A stretch of DNA of 54,672 bases from an uncultured Flavobacteriaceae bacterium (GCA_938088195.1 CALKEO010000050.1:1-54672); one strand, 5' to 3'; shown: positions 1-9,690, numbered from the stretch's first letter. Translations and numbers: made by a program. The notes: generated by a model from the letters alone, not told the origin.

Positions 1-1350
1 ACTCCACCAAGCGACCAATTAAATCTTGCTGCCATTGGTGCCGGGGGAAAAGGTCTCAGTGACATCAATAATTCTTCTGTAAATGGCAGAGAGAGAATCG
101 CAGCTCTATGTGATGTTGATTTTTCAGGAAGTGCAAAGGGAAGTGTAAAAAGATTCCCAAAAGCAAAAAAATACGCCGATTACAGAGAGATGTTGGACAA
201 GGAAAAAGATATTGATGCCGTTACAATCTCAACACCTGATCACGTTCACGGGCCTGCTGCAGTATATGCAATGGAAAGAAATAAACATGTGTATGTACAA
301 AAGCCTATCACACATAATATCAGAGAAGCTAGATTATTAACTGAACTAGCCAGAAAACAAAAAGTAGTAACTCAAATGGGTAATCAAGGGGGGTCAAATC
401 CCTTATTAAAAATGGTTCAAGGCTGGGTAGATTCAGGAAGAGTTGGTAAAATTTCCGAAGTTAAGGTTTGGACTAATAGACCTGTCTGGCCTCAAGGAAT
501 TGAAATGATGAAGCCTGATCCCAGTAAAAAACCAAATGATTTAAACTGGGACTTATGGCTAGGGCCTGCTTCTTCAAAACCATACACTCCAAATTTACAC
601 CCTTTCAATTGGAGAGGCTGGTGGGAATATGGAACTGGGGCTCTTGGAGACGTCGGTTGTCATTTAATTGATATTCCTTTTAGAACCCTTGGGCTTAAAT
701 ACCCTAAAGATGCTGAATGCAGTATAGGTAGTGTGTATACTAAAATGTGGAATGCAGATTATTTCCCTGAGGGTTGTCCTCCATCATCTTTAATTACTTT
801 AAATTTTGATTCAACTGTAAAAAATAACTCTCCGATCCAATTAACTTGGACAGATGGCGGGATAAGGCCTCCACATCCAGAAATAATTCCTGCCAATGAT
901 GATATTGGAGGGCCAAACAGCCAAAATGGTGTTTTGATGATAGGAGAGAAAGGTATTATTTCAACAAATATTAATGATAGTTCTCCCCTTACTCCTAAAT
1001 TATATTTATACAATGGCGAAACAGAATTCGGCCCTGAAACTGAAAAAATGAAGGAACCTGAGTATGGTCATCAACGTAAATGGGTTGACGCTTGTAAAGC
1101 TGGTTTCAATAGTAAGGAACACCTTGAATTAACATCTTCATTTGATTACGCTGGGCCAATGACTGAAACTGTTTTAATGGGTAATCTAGCGATTAGAAGT
1201 TATATGCTTAGAAAAGAAAACTCAAAAGGTAAATTAGACTTTTTTGCAAGAAAAAAATTAATTTGGGATGGAAACAATATGGAAATTACAAATCTGGAAG
1301 AGGCTAATCAATTTGTTGCTAGAACATATCGTGATGGGTGGAAAATCTAA
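1..1350 (+). CDS. Gfo/Idh/MocA family oxidoreductase, 5' end outside window
   Basis: The reading frame is open from the first base, so the gene begins upstream; the first ATG, at 190, lies well inside the protein. Translation from base 1 shows a Rossmann dinucleotide-binding loop (LAAIGAGGKG). About 75 residues later comes the conserved segment QKPITHNIREA, where most of the family has EKP. The rest fits the C-terminal substrate domain, with NRPVWPQG and WEYGTGALGDVGCHLID. The family oxidises or reduces sugars and related compounds with NAD(P). The nearest relatives I recognise are secreted Bacteroidetes members, often with a Tat signal, but that end is not visible here. Substrate unknown. 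It precedes the menaquinone cluster by 134 bp and is probably unrelated to it. Confidence 0.9.
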   Translation, partial: TPPSDQLNLAAIGAGGKGLSDINNSSVNGRERIAALCDVDFSGSAKGSVKRFPKAKKYADYREMLDKEKDIDAVTISTPDHVHGPAAVYAMERNKHVYVQKPITHNIREARLLTELARKQKVVTQMGNQGGSNPLLKMVQGWVDSGRVGKISEVKVWTNRPVWPQGIEMMKPDPSKKPNDLNWDLWLGPASSKPYTPNLHPFNWRGWWEYGTGALGDVGCHLIDIPFRTLGLKYPKDAECSIGSVYTKMWNADYFPEGCPPSSLITLNFDSTVKNNSPIQLTWTDGGIRPPHPEIIPANDDIGGPNSQNGVLMIGEKGIISTNINDSSPLTPKLYLYNGETEFGPETEKMKEPEYGHQRKWVDACKAGFNSKEHLELTSSFDYAGPMTETVLMGNLAIRSYMLRKENSKGKLDFFARKKLIWDGNNMEITNLEEANQFVARTYRDGWKI

Positions 1351-1456
1351 TTTCTAGTTTTTGTTGTTTATTTTCATATTCAAAAATCTATTAAAATCAT
1401 TGATAGAACGACTATTATCTTAACAATTTTGGCAACCATCAATTACGTTAATTCGT

Positions 1457-1464
1457 TATCTTTG
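1457..1464 (+). promoter_or_regulatory. -7 promoter box upstream of ubiE
   Basis: TATCTTTG matches the Bacteroidetes -7 consensus TAnnTTTG and ends 20 bases before the ubiE ATG. A TTTG at 1428-1431 could be the -33 box, but its 25-base spacing is longer than usual. This is the likely main promoter of the menaquinone cluster. Confidence 0.5.
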
Positions 1465-1484
1465 AAAGCGATTTTAAAATGTAA

Positions 1485-2204
1485 ATGAAGCCAGATCAAA
1501 AATTAAAAGTTTCTAAAAAAATTCAGGTTCAAAATATGTTTGACTCAATTTCAATTGAATACGACTTTTTAAACAGAATCATGACCTTTGGAAATGATAT
1601 AAAATGGAGGAAAAACATATACAAAATTGCCAAGCATTATAATCCAAAAAAAATTTTAGATATAGCAACAGGTACCGCAGACATCGCTTTGGAGCTTTCT
1701 AAAATAAATGGCTGTAATATAATAGGGCTTGATATTTCCGAAAAAATGCTTGAAATAGGCAGGACTAAAGTATTAAATCAAAGCCTTTCTGAAAAAGTAA
1801 CTTTAATTTCTGGAGATGCTGAAAACATTGATTATGATACAGAGTCTTTCGACTTAGTTACCATTGGATTTGGAGTAAGAAATTTTCAAAATTTAGAAAA
1901 AGGGTTAAAAGAAAGTCACCGTGTTCTAAAGCCAAAAAGTAAATTAATAATTTTAGAGACTTCTGTTCCAACAAATCCCCTAATAAAATTTTTTTATTTA
2001 ATGTTTAGCAGATCTTTTATCCCTTTTATAGGGCAATTATTTTCAAAAGATAAAACCGCATATAAATACCTTCAAAAATCAGCTGAAAAATTCCCAAGCG
2101 GAAAAAATTTTATTAATGTTTTAAAAAAATGCGGTTTTACTAATATTGAACTGAAGCCCCAAATGTTTGGAGCCACTACTATTTATGTTGCAGAAAAAAT
2201 TTGA
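1485..2204 (+). CDS. ubiE: Demethylmenaquinone methyltransferase
   Basis: Last step of menaquinone synthesis: SAM-dependent C-methylation of demethylmenaquinone. At 239 residues it has the usual UbiE/MenG length. Visible family signatures are the N-terminal block with YDFLNRIMTFG (about residues 26-36), the SAM-binding motif ILDIATGTAD (57-66), the acidic motif GDAENID and the stretch FDLVTIGFGVRN. It is the first gene of a run holding nearly all the menaquinone genes; menF follows after 7 bp. Because this organism carries the naphthoquinone pathway, menG describes the role better than ubiE, although databases usually give the ubiE name. Confidence 0.95.
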   Translation: MKPDQKLKVSKKIQVQNMFDSISIEYDFLNRIMTFGNDIKWRKNIYKIAKHYNPKKILDIATGTADIALELSKINGCNIIGLDISEKMLEIGRTKVLNQSLSEKVTLISGDAENIDYDTESFDLVTIGFGVRNFQNLEKGLKESHRVLKPKSKLIILETSVPTNPLIKFFYLMFSRSFIPFIGQLFSKDKTAYKYLQKSAEKFPSGKNFINVLKKCGFTNIELKPQMFGATTIYVAEKI

Positions 2205-2211
2205 ATAAAAA

Positions 2212-3258
2212 ATGGTTTCTAACAATGATTTTTTTATAAAACTAAAAAGTTGTGTTGAGGAAAAAACTCCTTTTATATCCTTTCGCCACCCACAGTCTGA
2301 AACATTAAAATGTTACTTTGGAAGTGCCAATAGAATAAATAGTTTTTCCATTCCTTTAGATTCAGGCTTTGTTGTAATGCCTTTTGATGTCAAAAAACAA
2401 GGTTACTATATTTCTAAAAGCACAACAATCTCAACAAAAATTTCAAAAAATATCAATAAAGACTCATTAAACACTACCTTAAATCTTAATGAAAAATTTC
2501 ATTCTGATAAAAATGAATATTGTAACAAAGTCTCTAAAATCATAAAAATTATTTCCCAGACAGAACTCGTGAAAGTAGTCTTTTCTAAAAGTTTTAAGTT
2601 TAATTTGTCTTCAAATAATTTTGATTTTTTTTTTCAAAAATTACTAAACCAAAATTTCGAAGCTTTTTGTTATTTATTTTATCACCCAGAAGAGGGTTTT
2701 TGGATGGGTGCAAGTCCTGAAACTCTACTAGAAATAAGTGATAAAAATGTTACAACAATGGCCTTAGCAGGAACAAAAAAAAGAGAAACATCTGAATGGG
2801 GAAATAAAGAAATCATAGAACAAGAGATTGTTAAAAAGGAGATAATAAAAAATTTACACCCCTTCTGTGAAAACGTAAAAGCTGAAGGACCCGTCACTAT
2901 TAAAGCAGGAGAAATTGACCACTTAAAAACCGTTATTACAGGCTTTTCTAGAGCCTCTGTTAATGATGTCATAAATGCTATTCACCCTACGCCTGCAGTT
3001 GGAGGTGTCCCCAAAAAAAATGCTTTATCGATTATTAACAGTCTAGAAAATCATGAAAGATCTTTGTACTCTGGCTATCTTGGTGAAATTGATAAAAATG
3101 GATGTCGGCTTTTTGTAAACCTGAGGTGTGTTAATTTCAATCAAAATAAGGCAACCCTTTTTGTTGGTGGGGGCATCACCCAAGAAAGTAGTCCAGAAAA
3201 AGAATGGGAAGAGATTATTAATAAATCTCAAACAATATTGAGCTCTCTTTTTAACTAG
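2212..3258 (+). CDS. menF: Isochorismate synthase
   Basis: Converts chorismate to isochorismate, the entry step of menaquinone synthesis. The chorismate-binding fold is recognisable from GASPE (166-170), AGTKKR (186-191), the histidine-proline motif HPTPAVGG (258-265), YSGYLGEID (286-294) and the glycine-rich GGGI near 320. These include the residues that bind chorismate and magnesium in the MenF/EntC/PabB/TrpE superfamily. At 348 residues it is short, with an abbreviated N-terminal half, as is common in Bacteroidetes. The immediately following menD makes the menaquinone role much likelier than siderophore synthesis. Confidence 0.93.
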   Translation: MVSNNDFFIKLKSCVEEKTPFISFRHPQSETLKCYFGSANRINSFSIPLDSGFVVMPFDVKKQGYYISKSTTISTKISKNINKDSLNTTLNLNEKFHSDKNEYCNKVSKIIKIISQTELVKVVFSKSFKFNLSSNNFDFFFQKLLNQNFEAFCYLFYHPEEGFWMGASPETLLEISDKNVTTMALAGTKKRETSEWGNKEIIEQEIVKKEIIKNLHPFCENVKAEGPVTIKAGEIDHLKTVITGFSRASVNDVINAIHPTPAVGGVPKKNALSIINSLENHERSLYSGYLGEIDKNGCRLFVNLRCVNFNQNKATLFVGGGITQESSPEKEWEEIINKSQTILSSLFN

Positions 3259-3275
3259 TCAATTAATTGATTTAG

Positions 3276-3283
3276 TACATTTG
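3276..3283 (+). promoter_or_regulatory. -7 promoter box abutting the menD start
   Basis: TACATTTG fits TAnnTTTG and ends 4 bases before the GTG at 3288 and 10 before the ATG at 3294. If active it would be an internal promoter of the menaquinone cluster giving a leaderless or near-leaderless menD transcript. No convincing -33 box is visible. Confidence 0.35.
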
Positions 3284-3287
3284 TATT

Positions 3288-5063
3288 GTGATTATGTATC
3301 CCGTGATTCCTTCTGCACAAACAGTTATTCTTACTTGTTTAAAGCTAGGCATAACAACTGTCGTTATTTCGCCTGGTTCAAGAAACGCTCCTTTAGCTAT
3401 TGGGTTTGCTTCTAATGACGCTTTCAAGTGCTACAGCATAGTAGATGAACGTTCTGCGGGTTTCTTTAGTCTTGGAATTGCCCAGCAAATTAAAAAACCT
3501 GTAATATTACTTTGCACGTCTGGTTCGGCTATTTTAAATTATGCTCCTGCTGTTGCAGAGGCTTTTTACAGTCAAATTCCTTTAATTGTTCTTTCAGCTG
3601 ATAGGCCAAAATACAAGATAAATATTGGAGATGGTCAAACAATTGATCAGTCTAAAGTCTTTGGAAATAATATTTTTAGTTCTGATTCATTAAAACAAGA
3701 CATTACCCATAATCTAAAAGCTATAACCATTAGTAATCGCCAAAAAATATTGAATTCTGAATTAGAAGTAAATGAAATAAATAAATTACAAATTAAAATT
3801 CAAAAATTTAATGAAGATTTATTAAATAAAAGATTCAACGAGTCTTTTGTCTTTGAAAAACCTGTACATATAAATATTCCTCTAGAGGAGCCTCTTTATG
3901 ATTTCATAGAAACACCATGTATTGATCTTAATAATAAAGTAAAGTTTAATAATGAAAAACTTATTAAAAAAATTGATTCAAATTTTGAAAACATTATTGA
4001 AAAGTATTCCAAAATAATGATTCTTGCTGGGTCTTGTAGTCCAAATTATATAGACGACAAAATTATTGATAAGATTAAGCGTAATTCGAATATAGTCGTT
4101 TTAACAGAGTCAACCTCAAACTTACATGATGATTCTTTTTTTGAAAATATAGATCAAATAATTGCCCCAATTGAACTGCTAAAATCAAAAAACGATTTGT
4201 TTTCTAGCCTAAAGCCTGAAATCTTGATAACAATTGGAGGTATGATAATCTCAAAAAAAATAAAATCTTTTTTAAGAAATTTCCCTCCAAATATTCATCT
4301 TCACGTTGGTATTAACGATGCAAATGACACCTATTTTAAAGGAGTTAAGCATGTTCAAACAACTCCAAAGATATTTTTTGAAAAATTATTAGAAAAAACT
4401 AATTCTGCATCTAAATATCACAAAACCTGGAACACCCTATCTAAAAAAAGATTTTTAGCACATGAAAAATTTATAAAAAAAACTAATTATTCTGACTTAA
4501 TTGTTTTTCATATTTTATCGTCAAGAATACCTCGAAAATATCTAGTTCATGTGGCCAATAGTTCGCCCGTTAGATATCTTCAGCTTTTTAAATTTTCTAA
4601 ATTAAATAATACGTTTTGCAATAGGGGAACCAGCGGAATTGAAGGCAGTACCTCTACTGCTGTTGGAGCTTCGGTAGCTAATAATACTCCAACTGTTTTG
4701 ATTACAGGAGATTTAAGTTTTTTCTATGATATCAATGGTCTTTGGAACAATTATATTAGCTCAGATTTCAGGATTATTTTGATAAATAATAATGGTGGTG
4801 GAATTTTCAGAATTTTACCCGGTTTTAAAGATGATGAAATTTTTTCAAAATATATAGAGACAAAACATTCGCTAAATGCTAAACAAATAGCAAAAACTTA
4901 TGGATTTAAATATCAAAACAAAAAGACAGCTTTTGGAGTTAAATTTGCTTTAAAAACTTTCTTTAAAAAATCTAACAGACCTAAGATTTTAGAAATTACA
5001 ACTCCATCTCATTTAAGCTCCTCGACTCTTAAAAATTACTTTAAGTTTTTGGCTAATAGTTGA
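3288..5063 (+). CDS. menD: 2-succinyl-5-enolpyruvyl-6-hydroxy-3-cyclohexene-1-carboxylate synthase
   Basis: Thiamine-diphosphate enzyme that joins isochorismate and 2-oxoglutarate to make SEPHCHC. The N-terminal pyrimidine-binding domain shows ISPGSRNAPLAIGF (28-41) and VDERSAGF, whose glutamate (E54) activates the cofactor. The C-terminal domain has GDLSFFYDINGLWN and the later NNNGGGIF, the thiamine-diphosphate and magnesium site. At 591 residues it has the usual length. The start is either GTG at 3288 or ATG at 3294, two codons apart. The GTG sits exactly 4 bases after a promoter-like box. It follows menF by 29 bp. Confidence 0.95.
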   Translation: MIMYPVIPSAQTVILTCLKLGITTVVISPGSRNAPLAIGFASNDAFKCYSIVDERSAGFFSLGIAQQIKKPVILLCTSGSAILNYAPAVAEAFYSQIPLIVLSADRPKYKINIGDGQTIDQSKVFGNNIFSSDSLKQDITHNLKAITISNRQKILNSELEVNEINKLQIKIQKFNEDLLNKRFNESFVFEKPVHINIPLEEPLYDFIETPCIDLNNKVKFNNEKLIKKIDSNFENIIEKYSKIMILAGSCSPNYIDDKIIDKIKRNSNIVVLTESTSNLHDDSFFENIDQIIAPIELLKSKNDLFSSLKPEILITIGGMIISKKIKSFLRNFPPNIHLHVGINDANDTYFKGVKHVQTTPKIFFEKLLEKTNSASKYHKTWNTLSKKRFLAHEKFIKKTNYSDLIVFHILSSRIPRKYLVHVANSSPVRYLQLFKFSKLNNTFCNRGTSGIEGSTSTAVGASVANNTPTVLITGDLSFFYDINGLWNNYISSDFRIILINNNGGGIFRILPGFKDDEIFSKYIETKHSLNAKQIAKTYGFKYQNKKTAFGVKFALKTFFKKSNRPKILEITTPSHLSSSTLKNYFKFLANS

Positions 5064-5109
5064 AGTAAATTTACCTTTAGAAAGTATTATATTTATTAAA
5101 AATTTGTAG

Positions 5110-5928
5110 ATGATAATTAAATGGGATAATATTAAAAAATACTCTGATATAAAGTTTGAGCTTTACAATAGGGTGGCTAAAATAACCATAAATAGACCTA
5201 AAGTATATAACGCATTTCGACCAGAAACAAACATTGAAATGCTTGATGCAATCGATATATGTAAAGAAAGAGCTGATATAGATATTATTGTTTTCACTGG
5301 TGCTGGCGATAAGGCTTTTTGTAGCGGAGGTGATCAAAACGTGAAAGGATCTGGTGGTTATATTGGTGATGACGGAGTTCCTAGACTGAATGTTTTAGAT
5401 TTGCATAAAAAAATAAGAGAAATCCCAAAACCTGTAATTGCAATGGTCAACGGATATGCTATTGGGGGGGGACACGTATTGCATGTTGTCTGTGATTTAA
5501 CTATCGCTAGTGAAAATGCTATTTTTGGACAAACAGGTCCAAAAGTAGGAAGCTTCGATGGAGGGTTTGGATCTTCATATTTAGCGAGACATGTTGGTCA
5601 AAAAAAAGCAAGAGAAATATGGTTTTTATGCGAACAATACAGCGCAGATGAAGCCTTAAAAATGGGTATGGTAAACAAAGTGGTCCCACTAAAAGAGCTT
5701 GAAGAAGTTACCCTGAAATGGTGTGCAATTATGCAAAAAAGAAGTCCTCTAGCTTTAAGAATGATAAAAAGAAGTCTTAATGCTGAGTTAGATGGCCAAC
5801 ACGGACTAATGCAACTAGCGGGAGATGCTACGCTGCTATACTATTTAACTGAAGAAGCACAGGAGGGTAAAAATGCTTTTTTAGAAAAAAGAGATCCTGA
5901 TTTTAAAAAGTATCCTAAATTTCCTTAG
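5110..5928 (+). CDS. menB: 1,4-dihydroxy-2-naphthoyl-CoA synthase
   Basis: Crotonase-fold enzyme that closes the second ring of the naphthoquinone from O-succinylbenzoyl-CoA. Visible features are the oxyanion loop [12 protein letters not shown] (69-80), [12 protein letters not shown] and the active-site segment [12 protein letters not shown] (141-152). The glycine in QTG, where some family members have aspartate, marks the MenB type that uses bicarbonate as catalytic base. Length (272) is normal. It lies 46 bp after menD and 16 bp before menA, and the cluster order F-D-B-A-C-E is consistent with one transcript. Confidence 0.96.
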   Translation: MIIKWDNIKKYSDIKFELYNRVAKITINRPKVYNAFRPETNIEMLDAIDICKERADIDIIVFTGAGDKAFCSGGDQNVKGSGGYIGDDGVPRLNVLDLHKKIREIPKPVIAMVNGYAIGGGHVLHVVCDLTIASENAIFGQTGPKVGSFDGGFGSSYLARHVGQKKAREIWFLCEQYSADEALKMGMVNKVVPLKELEEVTLKWCAIMQKRSPLALRMIKRSLNAELDGQHGLMQLAGDATLLYYLTEEAQEGKNAFLEKRDPDFKKYPKFP

Positions 5929-5944
5929 ATGTTGAAACAATTAA

Positions 5945-6859
5945 ATGTTATTTCAAATTAGAGAATGGATTTTAGCGGCTAGACTTAGAACCATTCCACT
6001 GTCAATTTCAGGAATATTTATAGGTTCTAGCGCAGCTTATTATAATGGTATGTTTGACTATGCCATCTTTTCTTTAGCGATTTTCACAACTATTTCTTAT
6101 CAAGTTCTTTCAAACTTCGCAAATGACTATGGAGATGGCGTTAAGGGAACGGATGACAATCGGATTGGTCCTAAAAGAGCTGTTCAAAGCGGAAAAATTG
6201 GAATAAAAAAAATGAAAAGAGGAATTGTATTCGCTGCTTCAATTGCTATATGTCTGACGCTTTTACTAGTAATCATCTCTTTTAAACAAGACTTGTTTAA
6301 TCTTTTATTGTTTGTTTCGCTAGGTATTTGTGCTGTGGTTTCTGCTATAAAGTACACTGTAGGGAAAAATCCTTACGGATACATGGGGCTTGGGGATTTT
6401 TTTGTTTTTATTTTTTTTGGTTTGGTTAGTGTTATTGGATCAAATTTCCTTTACACGTCGTCTTTTAATATGTTTTTAATTTATCCTGCTTGCACCACAG
6501 GTCTTTTAAGTGTTGGTGTTTTAAATTTAAATAATATGAGGGATCTTGATAATGATTTTAAATCAAAAAAAAATACTGTTGCGGTTAAATTAGGGATTGC
6601 CAAATCTAAAATTTATCACTTTTTATTAATATTAAGTTCAGTGATTGTAATGTTGGCTTTTCAGTTAAGCCTAAACTCAAATTCAATTTTTTTTAACTGC
6701 TTAATTGGATTAAATGTTTTATGGCTTTTAATTCACCTAATTAAAATTTATGGCGTCCAAGAATCAAAAAAGTTTGATGTTTTTCTAAAACCTTTGGCTT
6801 TATCAACTTTTTTTTATTCAATAACAATTTCTTTATACTTTTTTAAAATTTTAGGATAA
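5945..6859 (+). CDS. menA: 1,4-dihydroxy-2-naphthoate polyprenyltransferase
   Basis: Integral membrane prenyltransferase of the UbiA superfamily; attaches the polyprenyl tail to 1,4-dihydroxy-2-naphthoate. The first aspartate-rich motif is NDYGDGVKGTDD (60-71) and the second is NNMRDLDNDF (near 200); both bind magnesium-diphosphate. Several hydrophobic helices fill the rest of the 304 residues, as usual for MenA. Its stop codon shares a base with the menC start (TAATG at 6857-6861), suggesting translational coupling. Confidence 0.95.
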   Translation: MLFQIREWILAARLRTIPLSISGIFIGSSAAYYNGMFDYAIFSLAIFTTISYQVLSNFANDYGDGVKGTDDNRIGPKRAVQSGKIGIKKMKRGIVFAASIAICLTLLLVIISFKQDLFNLLLFVSLGICAVVSAIKYTVGKNPYGYMGLGDFFVFIFFGLVSVIGSNFLYTSSFNMFLIYPACTTGLLSVGVLNLNNMRDLDNDFKSKKNTVAVKLGIAKSKIYHFLLILSSVIVMLAFQLSLNSNSIFFNCLIGLNVLWLLIHLIKIYGVQESKKFDVFLKPLALSTFFYSITISLYFFKILG

Positions 6860-7920
6860 TGAAAGCCTTTTGCTTTAAACATATACTTAACTTTCATAAT
6901 CCCAGCGGAACTTCCAGAGGAGTTTTAAATCAGAAAGTAAGTTGGTTTATTGTTATTTTTCGTGGTAATAAAAAAGGTATTGGCGAGTGTAGCTTAATAA
7001 AAGGGTTAAGCCCTGATCCGGGTGCTGACTATGAGCAAACACTAAAAAGAGTGTGTGAAAACATTTCTGATGGATTTACTATATTGTCAACCAAGCTAGA
7101 TTCTTATCCTTCAATTTTATTTGGCTTAGAAACTGCATTTCGATCGTTAGAATCATCCAACTCTCAATTATTGTTTAAGTCTGATTTTACAAATAATATG
7201 GGTTCTATTCCTATAAATGGATTAATCTGGATGGGGCAGAAGAGTTTTATGATTTCACAAATCAAAGAAAAGATTGATTCAGGTTTTGATTGTGTCAAAA
7301 TTAAAATTGGTTCTCTAGATTTCAAAACAGAGCTTGAATTAATAAAAAATATTCGAAAAGAATATTCTTCAAAAGACATAGAAATTAGAGTAGACGCTAA
7401 TTGTGCTTTTGCTTTTTCAGACGCATTAGAAAAACTAAAAAAGTTATCTGAATTTTCTCTACACTCTATAGAGCAGCCAATTAAAACTCGACACTGGGAA
7501 AACATGTCTTTTTTGTGTGAAAACTCTCCTCTGGCAATAGCTTTAGATGAAGAGCTCATAGGCCTTCAGGATGGTGATAAAGAGAGAATGATTAAAAACG
7601 TTCAACCTAAATATATAATATTAAAGCCTAGTCTTCTGGGTGGCTTAGAAAAATGTGAAGACTGGATTGAAATTGCTAACAAAAATAAAATAAAGTGGTG
7701 GGCGACTAGTGCGCTTGAAAGTAATATCGGACTTAATGCTATTGCACAGTGGGTTTACCAAAAAGGCACAAAAATGAAGCAGGGTCTTGGAACGGGAAAA
7801 CTTTTTTCTAATAATATTTTATCTCCTTACATTATTAAGAAAGGGTCCTTAAAATATTCAACTGAAAACAAATGGGATCTTAAAATATTTGACCAACAAA
7901 AACGATTGTTTTCAAAATGA
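6859..7920 (+). CDS. menC: o-Succinylbenzoate synthase
   Basis: Enolase-superfamily dehydratase that makes o-succinylbenzoate from SHCHC. The catalytic set is complete: the KxK pair K147 and K149 (VKIKIG), metal ligands D179 (RVDAN), E205 (IEQP) and D230 (ALDEE), and the second lysine K256 (ILKPS). Length is 353 residues. It overlaps menA by one base and menE by four bases (ATGA at 7917-7920). The substrate-producing step MenH has no gene in this cluster. Confidence 0.95.
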   Translation: MKAFCFKHILNFHNPSGTSRGVLNQKVSWFIVIFRGNKKGIGECSLIKGLSPDPGADYEQTLKRVCENISDGFTILSTKLDSYPSILFGLETAFRSLESSNSQLLFKSDFTNNMGSIPINGLIWMGQKSFMISQIKEKIDSGFDCVKIKIGSLDFKTELELIKNIRKEYSSKDIEIRVDANCAFAFSDALEKLKKLSEFSLHSIEQPIKTRHWENMSFLCENSPLAIALDEELIGLQDGDKERMIKNVQPKYIILKPSLLGGLEKCEDWIEIANKNKIKWWATSALESNIGLNAIAQWVYQKGTKMKQGLGTGKLFSNNILSPYIIKKGSLKYSTENKWDLKIFDQQKRLFSK

Positions 7921-8954
7921 ATTCTTTTTTTTACAATAACGACTTCATGTTAAATGGAAATTCATACAGCTTAGAATCTTTATTGTCAACTACTAAACAC
8001 AGCACACCCTTACTTTTTTTGTTTCTGAAACAATGGACAAATAAAAACTCAACTATAACATTGCAAACCTCTGGATCTACAGGAAAGCCAAAAGAAATAC
8101 AAATGCCCAAAGACAAAATGATTCTCTCAGCAAAAAGGACTGGTAAGTATTTGAATTTGCAGGCTAAAGAAAAAACACTTTGTTGTTTGCCATTAAATTA
8201 TATTGCAGGAAAAATGATGGTTGTAAGAGCTCTTGTATTGGGTTTAGATTTATATTTAACAAAACCTTCGAAAAATCCTTTAAAAACTTTTCCCTTTAAT
8301 TTTGATTTTGTTGCTTTTACCCCATATCAACTAGAACATTCTTTAAAACAATTAAACAAAATTAAAACCCTTATTGTGGGCGGAAGTCCAATTAGCGAAA
8401 AAACAAAAAAACTTCTCTACAAGAACAAAACTAATGTTTACGAAACTTTTGGAATGACCGAAACGGTTTCTCACATTGCCTTAAAACACATTAGTCAAGG
8501 AAAGAAAGAGTTTAAGGCTCTTGATGGCGTTCGTTTTGAAACAGAAAATCATTGTCTTAAAATCTTTTGTGATTCAATTTTAAAAACTCCTCTTCTAACA
8601 AATGATATAGTTGACTTAATCTCTGAAAAAAAGTTTGTTTGGAAAGGAAGAACAGATTTTGTTATAAACTCTGGTGCCATAAAAATTTTTCCTGAACTGT
8701 TGGAAAAAAAACTAAGTCAAGTGTTTTTTATTCCTTTTATTATTTTTGGATTTCCAGATGAAAAGTTGGGAAAGAAAATTTCAATTGTTTTTGAAGGAAA
8801 AACACCTTATAATTTTGAAAAGTTAATTAAAACTTTAGACTCTTTTGAAAGGCCAAAAAAAGTTTTTAACTTAAAAGTGTTTCCTAGAAATAACAACAAA
8901 TTATTAAGAAAAAAAATTATTACTGAAATATTAAACACCTATGAACCAAACTAA
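7917..8954 (+). CDS. menE: o-Succinylbenzoate-CoA ligase
   Basis: Adenylate-forming enzyme that activates o-succinylbenzoate with ATP and CoA for MenB. The phosphate-binding loop TSGSTGKPKE is at 51-60, followed by YETFGMTETVSH and the hinge segment WKGRTDFVINSG near the C-terminal subdomain. At 345 residues it is clearly shorter than proteobacterial or Bacillus MenE (about 450-490); shortened MenE proteins are usual in Bacteroidetes. It overlaps menC by 4 bases and the next gene by 14 bases. Assignment rests on motifs plus the pathway context. Confidence 0.93.
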   Translation: MNSFFYNNDFMLNGNSYSLESLLSTTKHSTPLLFLFLKQWTNKNSTITLQTSGSTGKPKEIQMPKDKMILSAKRTGKYLNLQAKEKTLCCLPLNYIAGKMMVVRALVLGLDLYLTKPSKNPLKTFPFNFDFVAFTPYQLEHSLKQLNKIKTLIVGGSPISEKTKKLLYKNKTNVYETFGMTETVSHIALKHISQGKKEFKALDGVRFETENHCLKIFCDSILKTPLLTNDIVDLISEKKFVWKGRTDFVINSGAIKIFPELLEKKLSQVFFIPFIIFGFPDEKLGKKISIVFEGKTPYNFEKLIKTLDSFERPKKVFNLKVFPRNNNKLLRKKIITEILNTYEPN

Positions 8955-9561
8955 AAAAGAAGAGTATTGGAACACCCTAACTCATTTTATTGGAATAATA
9001 CTAAGCATAATTGGTTTACCGTTGTTAATTCTCGCCAATAAAAATTTGTCTTCTTTTAGTCTTTTCAGTATTTTATTTTTTGAATTTGGTTTGTTGTTTG
9101 TTTACACCTCCTCTACACTTTATCATTATGTAGAAAACGTCAAAATCAAAAACAAATTACGAACACTTGACCATGTAAGTATCTTTTATTTAATTGCTGG
9201 ATCCTACGCTCCTGTTTGTCTAATTACACTTTACAATCATTCTGGAATTGAAATTTTTATAACTGTTTTGGGAATAATGTTAACAGGAACTTTTTTTAAA
9301 ATTTTTTACACTGGTAAATACGAAAAGTTTTCTCTCTTTTTATATCTACTAATGGGATGGCTAATAATTTTTAAAATTAACACACTTTTTGAGTTAATAA
9401 GCTTTAATGGATTAATGTTAATAATAGCTAGTGGCTTGCTCTATACTTTTGGAACCTTCTTCTATTCTTCAAAAAGAAAATATTCCCACGCTATTTGGCA
9501 TTTATTTGTTCTTGGAGGTAGCACTACTCACTACCTCTTTGTCTTGTTTTTTATTGTATAA
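8941..9561 (+). CDS. Hemolysin III / TrhA family membrane protein
   Basis: A seven-helix membrane protein of the PAQR superfamily (206 residues). Diagnostic motifs are EYWNTLTHFIGI at the N-terminus, SSTLYHYV after the second helix, LDHVSIFYLIAGSYAP, and the C-terminal HAIWHLFVLGG, whose histidines with the earlier ones form the expected metal site. The name hemolysin III is historical; relatives affect membrane energetics and fluidity in some bacteria. It overlaps menE by 14 bases, so it is probably co-transcribed with the quinone genes, but a role in quinone metabolism is not implied by the sequence. Confidence 0.88.
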   Translation: MNQTKKEEYWNTLTHFIGIILSIIGLPLLILANKNLSSFSLFSILFFEFGLLFVYTSSTLYHYVENVKIKNKLRTLDHVSIFYLIAGSYAPVCLITLYNHSGIEIFITVLGIMLTGTFFKIFYTGKYEKFSLFLYLLMGWLIIFKINTLFELISFNGLMLIIASGLLYTFGTFFYSSKRKYSHAIWHLFVLGGSTTHYLFVLFFIV

Positions 9562-9690
9562 ATCCCGTAACTTTAAATATGGTTTTAGAAATCCGCACGA
9601 TGTTTGCATATGTATTATAATTAGAATGTTTATGTCCTACAGTCGAATTCGGAAAAAACTTTCCAATTAAATTAATACGAATATAAAATT

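Noticed and set aside
9431-9670. A 79-codon plus-strand frame overlapping the end of the hemolysin-III gene
   Set aside because: Mostly inside the hemolysin-III coding region in another frame, with no recognisable domain; the part beyond it is low-complexity and unlike a protein.
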